A DNA stretch of 64,000 nt, from positions 243,296 to 307,295 of the forward strand of contig NZ_JAIVLH010000003.1 of the NCBI RefSeq assembly GCF_020524345.1. The letters run 5' to 3'. This stretch comes from Metabacillus niabensis (GTDB lineage: Bacteria > Bacillota > Bacilli > Bacillales > Bacillaceae). The notes beneath the pieces were generated by a model that saw only the letters and a program-made list of their open reading frames with translations, was not told the DNA's origin and did not search any database. This document shows positions 37,716 to 46,100 of this stretch, piece by piece. Position 1 is the first letter of the stretch. Each line of letters begins with the position of its first letter. The position numbers and the translations under genes were made by a program.

Positions 37716-39359
37716 TTATAATTCTTTGTTAAAACGATCTAATCCTGTTTGGTAAACTTCCATTAATTCATTTAATCCCATTGCCTCTAATTGCTCGATA
37801 TACTCATCCCACTCTTCTTCTATTCCACCTTCAATTAACCATTGAGCTTCCTTCTGTTTCACAAATTCTTTGATTTCAGGCTCAATTGTATTAATTTTTT
37901 CAAGTTCTTCGGCACTAAAGAAGATTTGTGGATAGTTTTCCTCAACCATATGTGGTTTGTAGTATTTCTCAAGAATTTCTAAACGTTCTTTTGCTCTTGG
38001 CTCCATATCTACAACTGTTCCAAAATGCTCTTTTAAGACAACAAACGGTCCACCTGGTGCAACTTTTTGACGTAATTCGCCCATTGCAACACCTTCAGGT
38101 AATTCTTTGTTTACTAACATACCGTTTTCATCTTCTTCATAGATTTCACCTATTGGGCCCCAGTTAATTTGTGCTGACATTTTTGGCTCATATAACTGGT
38201 CAGCCCAGCGCATTGTAATTTCTGGATTTTCATTAGCAGATGTAATAACAAATGCATCTCTACCGTATTCAGAATAGTTGGATCGTCCTACAACAACTTC
38301 ACCGTCTTTTCCTTTTAGTGGAGGTAAAATGGCATAATCATCAACACGGTCTGTACCAACTACTTCTGTATCTTCCCACCAAATGAATGAACCAAGTGTT
38401 GGATCTTCTGTTTTACCTTTTGCAAATAATTGGGCTGTATCTTGAGTGACAACCTCTGGGTCAATAAGTCCTTCTTTTACCCATTGATGATAGTATGCAA
38501 TTGCCTCTTTAAACTCAGGTTGTGTTGCTGCATAAATCACTTTTCCATCACGAACAATTCGATGATCAGCCTCAAATGGAGTATCTGGTAAACCGAATAA
38601 ACCGATTAAATCTCCTTCATTACCGCACCATCCATTGAACCAGAAGGTTAAACCAATTTCATCTTGCTTTCCATTCCCATTAGGATCTTTTTCTTTGAAA
38701 GCTTTTAATACATCATGATATTCTTCCAATGTAGTTGGCATGTCCAGACCAAGCTTGTCTAACCATGTTTGATTAATAAACATGATATTTGGCATTCCTA
38801 CTAGATCCATCTCCTCTGCGCGAGGTAAAGAGTAAATATGTCCATCCGGCGCAGTCACAATTTGTTTAAGTTCTGGCCTTTCTTCAAATAATTTCTTTAA
38901 ATTAGGTGCATATTTATCAATCAAATCTTCTAAAGGGATAATCGTACCACTTTGCCCATGCTGCATTAGATCTTGATCTGTAAAGCCTGATGCATAAAAC
39001 GCATCTGGTAGATCACCACTTGCTAGTAATAAATTTTTCTTTTCTTGATATCCATCACCAGGGATATTGTTCCATTTTATACTCACGTTCGTCGCTTCTT
39101 GCAGTCTGTCAAAGATGACCATTTCTGAATAATCAGGTGCTAGAGGTTGTTTTGGTGAAACAAAATTTAATGTCACTTCTTCCTCTACAATTGGCAGACC
39201 TGACTCATTAAATGCTACCGCGGATTCCTTTGATTCTTTTCCTGACTCACTACTTGAACAACCTGTTAAGGCAAGCGATGCACTTAACCCAAGAGCTAGG
39301 ACTATAGACATTTTCTTTTTCTTGTTTCTTTCCATCTTTCTTTTTATTGATCTAATCAT
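37716..39359 (-). CDS. ABC transporter substrate-binding lipoprotein (LplA/YtcQ type)
   Basis: 547 residues. Basic start, hydrophobic stretch and lipobox LALTGC. The mature protein is a large type 1 solute-binding protein of the LplA class (VTLNFVSPKQPLAPDYSEM, GDLPDAFYASGF, GNEGDLIGLFGLP). GAGGGGGAAAACGTA precedes the ATG. It is third in the operon behind the two permeases. As the importer next to fructokinase and beta-fructosidase and under the LacI-type operators, it is the best candidate carrier for inulin-derived sugars or anhydrides. Confidence 0.88.
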   Translation of the reverse strand: MIRSIKRKMERNKKKKMSIVLALGLSASLALTGCSSSESGKESKESAVAFNESGLPIVEEEVTLNFVSPKQPLAPDYSEMVIFDRLQEATNVSIKWNNIPGDGYQEKKNLLLASGDLPDAFYASGFTDQDLMQHGQSGTIIPLEDLIDKYAPNLKKLFEERPELKQIVTAPDGHIYSLPRAEEMDLVGMPNIMFINQTWLDKLGLDMPTTLEEYHDVLKAFKEKDPNGNGKQDEIGLTFWFNGWCGNEGDLIGLFGLPDTPFEADHRIVRDGKVIYAATQPEFKEAIAYYHQWVKEGLIDPEVVTQDTAQLFAKGKTEDPTLGSFIWWEDTEVVGTDRVDDYAILPPLKGKDGEVVVGRSNYSEYGRDAFVITSANENPEITMRWADQLYEPKMSAQINWGPIGEIYEEDENGMLVNKELPEGVAMGELRQKVAPGGPFVVLKEHFGTVVDMEPRAKERLEILEKYYKPHMVEENYPQIFFSAEELEKINTIEPEIKEFVKQKEAQWLIEGGIEEEWDEYIEQLEAMGLNELMEVYQTGLDRFNKEL

Positions 39360-39449
39360 TACGTTTTCCCCCTCAATGTTTTAAATCTAATGCTTTAGCG
39401 AGTATAAACCGGAATCCCCACCCCCTTTAAAGCAACATGTTAAAATTTA

Positions 39450-40361
39450 TCAACCTTTAATTCCACCAATCATAACGCCCTTAACAAAGTACTTCTGTAC
39501 AAATGGATATAAGACTAAAAGTGGAATAGAAGCTACAATAATCACACCATATTTAATAAGTTCTGAGACTCTTTGTTTTGCAGCTAGTGAATCGATGTCA
39601 CTCATCATTTGAGTAGAAGCTTCATTTTGAATTAAGATATTACGTAAAATCAATTGAAGAGGATACAAGTCCTCGTTATTCAAATAAATTAATGCATCAA
39701 AGTATGAGTTCCAGTGTCCAACCGCATAAAATAACACCATTACTGCCACAATAGGTTTGGAAAGTGGCAGGACAATCTTCCAAAAGAATTTTGCATCAGA
39801 ACAGCCGTCTATCTTTGCCGCCTCTAATAACTCATTCGGTATAGATGTTTGGAAAAAGGTTCTTGCAACGATGACATTCCATACTGCAACAGCCTTCGGT
39901 AAAATTAATGCCCACATCGTATTCAGTAATCCTAAATTCTTAACAACTAAATAAGTCGGAATTAATCCCCCGGAAAAAAACATCGTAAAGAGGAATAAAA
40001 ACATAATTAGGTTTCTTCCATATAAATCTCTACGTGATAGAGCGTAAGCAGCCATCAATGTACATGAAACATTTACAAGAGTTCCTACAAACGTATAGAT
40101 AATCGAATTTTTATAACCTAACCAAATCTTGCTATCACTGAAGATTCTTTGATACCCCTCAAAGGTAATATCTTTTGGCAGTAGCCATACTTTCCCCTCA
40201 TAGATCATATTTGGGTTACTAATCGACGCAATCACGATAAAGTAAAGAGGATAGACGACTAATAAAACCATAATCGCGACTAGGAAAATATTAATTAAAT
40301 CAAAAATTTTATCTTCTTTAGATCTTCTAGTTGTTTTATTCATTGCGAGTAAACCCATCAT
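39450..40361 (-). CDS. ABC transporter permease (LplC/YtcP type)
   Basis: 303 residues, six helices, coupling motif EAAKIDGCSDAKFFWKIVLP and the C-terminal FVQKYFVKGVMIGGIKG common to this class. AGGAGGGTGAAG precedes the ATG. It follows the partner permease by 15 bp. Confidence 0.9.
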   Translation of the reverse strand: MMGLLAMNKTTRRSKEDKIFDLINIFLVAIMVLLVVYPLYFIVIASISNPNMIYEGKVWLLPKDITFEGYQRIFSDSKIWLGYKNSIIYTFVGTLVNVSCTLMAAYALSRRDLYGRNLIMFLFLFTMFFSGGLIPTYLVVKNLGLLNTMWALILPKAVAVWNVIVARTFFQTSIPNELLEAAKIDGCSDAKFFWKIVLPLSKPIVAVMVLFYAVGHWNSYFDALIYLNNEDLYPLQLILRNILIQNEASTQMMSDIDSLAAKQRVSELIKYGVIIVASIPLLVLYPFVQKYFVKGVMIGGIKG

Positions 40362-40376
40362 TCTTCACCCTCCTAG

Positions 40377-41333
40377 TTACCATAGACCTTGACCTGATAA
40401 TTTCTTTGCAAATTTGTTAACGGCCACCAATAATACTAAATTAATAACGGCATTGAATAACCCTACTGCTGCTGCAAAACTATATTGAGCCTGTTGTAAA
40501 CCCATTTTATATACGTAGGTCGGAATAATTTCTGCTGAAGGCTGATTTAATGGTGTTTGTAACAGGTAAGCCTTTTCAAAACCAATATTCATAATATTTC
40601 CTACCGATAAGATAAGCAAAATGACTGCAGTAGGCATGATAGCTGGGATATCAACATGTAAAATTCGATGCCACTTACTCGCCCCATCCATTACTGCTGC
40701 TTCATGAAGTTCAGGGCTAACTCCTGCAAGAGCTGCTAGATAGATGATTGCTGCCCATCCTGTTTCCTGCCAAACTCCTGATCCGATATATAATGGTTTA
40801 AACCACTCCGGCTTTGCCATAAACGAAATAGATTCTCCACCAAACATCATGATGAAATTATTAATAAGTCCATTGTTAGAGAAGAAAACATAAATCATAC
40901 CTGCTAATACGACGACTGAGATAAAATGTGGGGCATATACCACCGTTTGAACGAAACGTTTGTATTTCTCATGTCTGATTTGGTTCATCATTAATGCAAG
41001 AATAATTGGTAACGGAAATCCGATGATTAATTGTAAAACACTAAGTCCAAGTGTATTTTTAATTAAACTCCAGAATTGAAATGATTCAAAAAACCTCTCA
41101 AAATGCTTAAAACCTACCCATGGACTTCCCATAATACCTTGTGTTGCTATAAAATTTTTGAAGGCTATAATGACTCCATACATTGGGAAGTAGTGAAAGA
41201 CGATAAAATAAATTAATGCTGGTAATAAAAATAAATAGAGTTGATAATTGTTTAATAGCTTTTTTAATTTTGCTTTTTTTATGTTTTGTGTAGGGTGTTC
41301 TACTTTTGTTGACATCCTAACCTCGGTGTGCAT
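40377..41333 (-). CDS. ABC transporter permease (LplB type)
   Basis: 318 residues, six helices, coupling motif EAAVMDGASKWHRILHVDIP, C-terminal NKFAKKLSGQGLW. It is the first gene of the importer-fructokinase-GH32-DUF624 operon. Upstream lie three copies of a LacI-type operator, one of them over the -35 of a consensus sigma-A promoter. The importer lacks its own ATPase gene and should use a shared MsmX-like one. Confidence 0.9.
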   Translation of the reverse strand: MHTEVRMSTKVEHPTQNIKKAKLKKLLNNYQLYLFLLPALIYFIVFHYFPMYGVIIAFKNFIATQGIMGSPWVGFKHFERFFESFQFWSLIKNTLGLSVLQLIIGFPLPIILALMMNQIRHEKYKRFVQTVVYAPHFISVVVLAGMIYVFFSNNGLINNFIMMFGGESISFMAKPEWFKPLYIGSGVWQETGWAAIIYLAALAGVSPELHEAAVMDGASKWHRILHVDIPAIMPTAVILLILSVGNIMNIGFEKAYLLQTPLNQPSAEIIPTYVYKMGLQQAQYSFAAAVGLFNAVINLVLLVAVNKFAKKLSGQGLW

Positions 41334-41476
41334 ATCTATTCCTCACTTTCAAAAATAAATTTCAGCCAGTATACAAGCTAGTTTGATACCATACGACTTC
41401 AACATAGCATCGCTATCATCAAAAACTAGGAAAATAAAAAACTAGTCATTAATTAATAACATGGATATATCCCCTT

Positions 41477-41494
41477 ATGTCAACCGCATGACAT
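41477..41494 (-). promoter_or_regulatory. LacI-type operator, copy 1
   Basis: ATGTCAACCGCATGACAT, a near-perfect palindrome with central CG, typical for LacI/GalR regulators. It lies 144 bp upstream of the importer operon. On the minus strand it contains TTGACA, but no good -10 follows at 17 nt. Confidence 0.75.
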
Positions 41495-41597
41495 GTATGA
41501 TCAAAAAAAATCTTCTTCATCATGTCTTTTTTGAGTCGTCAATTCCTACATAGCATTTTAATCCTTTCAGAGAAAATCACTATTACGCTTACTCAAA

Positions 41598-41615
41598 ATG
41601 TCAACCGCATGACAT
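41598..41615 (-). promoter_or_regulatory. LacI-type operator, copy 2
   Basis: The same 18-mer as copy 1 without change, 121 bp further upstream. Several equal sites spaced 121 and 146 bp apart invite DNA looping by a tetrameric repressor. Confidence 0.75.
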
Positions 41616-41721
41616 GTTGTTCGAAAAAATTTTATCAACTTACAAAGGTTATCATTTCAAATCTTTTAATTTCACAGTATCCAAAGATTTAAAAACCTTT
41701 TAGAAACCCCTTACAATGAGA

Positions 41722-41761
41722 ATTATATGCCATCCGCCTCAACATGTCAACCGCATGACAT
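41722..41761 (-). promoter_or_regulatory. LacI-type operator, copy 3, over a consensus sigma-A promoter
   Basis: The 18-mer (41744-41761) supplies the -35 TTGACA on the minus strand; 17 nt later stands TATAAT (41722-41727). Bound repressor would cover the -35. The 80 bp around it closely resemble the promoter in front of the fructotransferase gene. Confidence 0.8.
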
Positions 41762-41801
41762 ATAATTCATTAAATATTTCCACTCAATCAGGTTTATTCT
41801 T

Positions 41802-42788
41802 TTATGTCGTTTCACTATCTATTAATTTGACCGGTAAAATGTTCTCTAATTGAATAGATTCTTGTTCACCATTAATCTGTTTAATGATAATTTCTACAGC
41901 CTTTTCAGCTATTGCCTTAATAGGTTGTTCAACTGTGCTTAATTCAGGCAGCAGCATTCTTGTTGTTTCGGTACCATCATATCCAATTACTTTTAATTCT
42001 TGTGGAATATGAATGTTCCTTTTTCTAGCCTCTCTTAGGACCTTAGAGGCGATCAAATCATCACTTGCAAAGATAGCATCAACTTGAGGATGGTCATCAA
42101 ATATTTGTTTCACAATATTTATGACAATTTCATCTGTTGATTTAAGAGGAAATTCATATGTAAGAGGATTTAGATTATTAGCTCTCATAACATCCTCATA
42201 TGCGTTTCTTCTTAAATTAGCAGGGGTCTCTAAATATTGTGGTCCATTAATGTGGATGATTTGTTTACATCCTTTATCAATTAATAATTGAGTCGCTAGT
42301 TTTCCCCCTTCATAGTTGTCACTAGATACTACTGGGGTTTTACTTGATAAATAACGATCGATACCAACTACAGGCAACTTTGGTATTTCGTATTCTTCAA
42401 TCCCTCTATTGTGAGCGCCAGCTATGATTCCATCAACTTGATTCATTTGCAGCATTTTCAAATAGTTTCTTTCCTTATCTTCCCGGTTTTGACTATTACA
42501 GAGTAATACCTTATACCCCAATGAAGAACAAATATTTTCTAAATGAAAAATTAGCTGTCCATAAAACGGATTACCAGTACTTGGAAAAATAAGCCCTATT
42601 AAATATGTTTTCTTAATAAACAGTGAACGAGCAATTTCATTAGGATAGTAATTTAATTGTTCCATCGAATCATGGACTTTTTTTCTTGTTTTTTCACTAA
42701 TGTATCCACGATTATTTAATACTCTAGAAACAGTTGTTGGTGAAACACCAGCAAGCTTGGCAACGTCTTCAATTTTTGGTTTCACCAT
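41802..42788 (-). CDS. LacI/GalR-family transcriptional regulator
   Basis: 328 residues. The N-terminal HTH (KIEDVAKLAGVSPTTVSRVLNN) and hinge (YYPNEIARSLFIKKTYLIGL) are canonical, followed by a periplasmic-binding-like effector domain with YDGTETTRM near the end. Strong ribosome site GGGAGGGGGAAGAG. It stands between the importer operon and the fructanase gene, both of which carry the CG-centred palindrome that LacI proteins bind. It is therefore the likely local repressor; the inducer may be a difructose anhydride, inulobiose or fructose, which sequence alone cannot tell. Confidence 0.9.
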   Translation of the reverse strand: MVKPKIEDVAKLAGVSPTTVSRVLNNRGYISEKTRKKVHDSMEQLNYYPNEIARSLFIKKTYLIGLIFPSTGNPFYGQLIFHLENICSSLGYKVLLCNSQNREDKERNYLKMLQMNQVDGIIAGAHNRGIEEYEIPKLPVVGIDRYLSSKTPVVSSDNYEGGKLATQLLIDKGCKQIIHINGPQYLETPANLRRNAYEDVMRANNLNPLTYEFPLKSTDEIVINIVKQIFDDHPQVDAIFASDDLIASKVLREARKRNIHIPQELKVIGYDGTETTRMLLPELSTVEQPIKAIAEKAVEIIIKQINGEQESIQLENILPVKLIDSETT

Positions 42789-43170
42789 CTCTTCCCCCTC
42801 CCAAAATTCGATAAGAGTATTATCCTAATATTTATTAAAGAATGTCAAGATTATCGATCATAATCTTACCATACTTATTTATGAGAAGGTACCAATTTTT
42901 TTACATATAGAACTTGTAAATACAAAACACTTTATTAAATAGTACTACTTAGTAATCTCTTATTATCTCCTCTGTTCTTTTGTAACGAAAAAATACCTTT
43001 CTGGTAAGATCAGAAAGGTATGGGTTCATTACTATACTATTTTTTGATAAATCCTCTACCGCAAAGTAGAAAAACTGGTTCTATCAGATAAGATAGAATA
43101 AGGAATTGATGCTGTACCATTTTTGTTTTGTCTTATATAGAATCAATCTCTTAGTTATTAGATGTCTGTT
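42789..43170. other. Intergenic region upstream of lacI-type gene and behind the fructanase gene
   Basis: Contains the fructanase terminator and the leader of the regulator gene. No copy of the LacI-type operator is found here, so the regulator seems not to repress itself through that word. No gene seen. Confidence 0.4.
42982..43021 (-). terminator. Terminator of the giant fructanase gene
   Basis: On the minus strand ATACCTTTCTG (43011-43021) pairs with CAGAAAGGTAT (42993-43003) and TTTTTTCG follows. Confidence 0.8.
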
Positions 43171-46100
43171 CTACTGCTTCTTCTTTCCTTGGTTTTTCTT
43201 TTCTTCTGAATCATGTGTTTCACTTACTATATCGGGTTCGGTACTTCCTTCTTCCGATGCTATTTCCTTATAAACTGGAACATTAACGTCATCTAGATTT
43301 ATATGGCCCCATCCACCAGTGTGCTTATCAACCACTTGAATATATAAATCTTTCCCTATATATTCCGATGCATCCCAACGAACACGACGATAAGCTTCAC
43401 CATTATGGCCGGTAGCTTTCATTAAAATATCATTTGTTTTTGCGTCAACAAGTGCGATGTATAAAAGCTTGTCATCGGCACCTCCTGAGGTTAAAAAGTC
43501 AATTTGACCATCTCCCCCTAAAATGAAGTTTTCAGATTTGATCACACCTGTCGCCTGATCTCCCCCATGATCTGGATGAAAGCCCCATAGATGATAACGG
43601 CTTGGGTCTATTGATGTTGTCGCCTGTCCGAATGGACCACCCCAGCCCCAATCATTTTTATTCGTAACATGGTCGTCTGTGAAAGCATTTCCTTCTAAAA
43701 CTGTCCAACCAGTTAAGTCACCAGATTGAAAATCATGGTTTAATAACTCACCATGCGGTATTTCTTCTTTTGGAGCTTCCTCTTCATAATAAGCCGGTTC
43801 AAGATTATCACTATAGGCTGAACCCATTTCAAATACTTCCATAGACACAATCTTGGCTTTTCCACTTTCGCTCCATAGCTCAATGCCTAGAGAATCAGCT
43901 CTCGTAGGATATGCTCTAGTTGTTATACTCTTTTTCCCATTGGCATAGGCTTCAATCATCGATCTGTCTAAGTAGATATGAAGCTTTAGATTTTCTCCAT
44001 CGAGAGAAAGGTCACCTTCACTACTTGTTTTTTCAATATCAGGATCTAAACTCATTTTTGTTGCATCTACTCCAAATTTCTCAGTTGCTTCATCGAAATA
44101 TAGGCTGACTTCTTCAGATGAATCATCCGATTGACGTACCTTTATCCCAACCTTTTCATTTGATTTCCCTTTGATCTCAAGAATGATTTCTAACATATCA
44201 CCCTTGACATCCGCTAGTAACTTATTCGCTTTTTTTAGGGATTTATTTTTCATTTTAATTACCTTTTCTCCACGTAAGCTTTCTAATTCTTTAATCGGTT
44301 CGATACCAAGCTCTCCATTTTTTAATAAAGACAATTCTAAAGGTAAGCCTGCATTATGAGCCCATCCAGCGTCATAGTGCTGCTGTTCTGTTCTACGATC
44401 TTGTGCAATACTAAATAATATAGAGCGCCCGCTTTCATCGATCATTCCACTTGGACCAGTAAAATGTATACCATAGTCAAATAGTTTAGGTTCCTCATGA
44501 TCTGGAATAAATTTGTTATTTTCTTTATCCCATGAACCAACCCAATGGAATACATACTTCACATTATGCTCACTATAGCTCTTAAACCAAGGATTAATGA
44601 AAAATGCATATTTTTGTTCTCCATGTTTATCTTCTCCAAGTGGTAATAGCACCGGTAATTCCCACACATCCCCTGTCTTAGGGTATGCTTTTGAATCCCC
44701 TACAAAGAATGGTCCTTTGTATTCCCACTTTTTTAAATCCTTGGATGTATATAATAATGCGGTACCGCCAATATTTTCTATTCCAGAACCTACTATTTGA
44801 TACCATGTATCTCCATCTTTCCATACAAACGGATCACGGAATTGACCAAACATAACCTTTCCTTCCTCCGCTGGTAAATCAGGAGCTTGAACCGTAACAG
44901 GATTAGGCAGCATCTTCCAATCCTCTAACATCGGATCCGTCACATCAGTTGGTGTTGCTAGGCCAGTCATTTGATTTGGTGTTTTACTATCATCTCCTGC
45001 TGTGAAAAACAAGACAGGTTCTCCATTTTCATCGAAGTTTGCAGAGCCTGACCAAACACCGTCCGGTGATACACCTGATGGAGCTAAAGCGACAGGAGCA
45101 TCCTCCCAATGAACCATATCATCACTAACTGCGTGACCCCAATGGATTTGGTGCCAATATGGTCCCTGTGGGTTATGCTGATAGAAAATATGATATTTTC
45201 CGTTGTACTCAAAAGGAGCATGTGGCTCATTCATCCAATGACCTGGAGAAAGAAAATGGTATTGAGGTCGATAACGATCTCCATCATATACACTTCGGTC
45301 AAAAGATAAATCAGGGCTTGGTAATTGATGATTCTCTTGATTGTCAATTATTTGATCATAGTTCTTTTTTACTTCTTCGGCCGTTAACGCTTTGTTATGG
45401 ATTTTTAATTCATCTATCAATCCGTTAAACATATTAGCAGTAAATGGTCCTAATACTGCAGCTGTATTGTGCTTTCCTATTAATAGATTTTTGTCGGAAG
45501 CTGTTATTGTTGCATTTTTAGGTGTATTAACCTCACCTGCTAACTCACCGTTTAAAAAGATTTTCATTTTTTTTGCATCCTGATCAAATGTTGCAACAAT
45601 GTATGACCACTTATCTTTTTCCAGTACTTTATCTTCTTCCGCCCATACCTCCTTCCATTCACCATTTAAACCAGCTTGAAAGGACCATTTTCCATGTCTC
45701 CCCATCCCTAAAATATACCCTTCACCTTGAGCTTTATTATGCTGATTAACAATAGCAGATAATTGTCCAAGATCACCCCATTCATACGAACGAGGTGCAA
45801 CCCAGGCTTCGATTGTCATCGCATCACTAGGCTGTATAGATTGAGTGGCTGCCTGTTCAATATAGGTAGAATATCCATCAAAAAGAAGTCCATTTTTAAC
45901 TACACCATTTCTCCATAATGGATCTGAGGATGGCTTATATTTAGCATCTGAAAAAACATATTCAACTTTTTGATTCTCACCTGTCACTTCATCCTTTACA
46001 GTATTCCCTTCACTTTGATTGAACGTCCAATGGTGGATAATACCGCCATTCTTCACTTGGAAATCATCCACATTAATATGTCCAAATTCTCCTGTATGCT

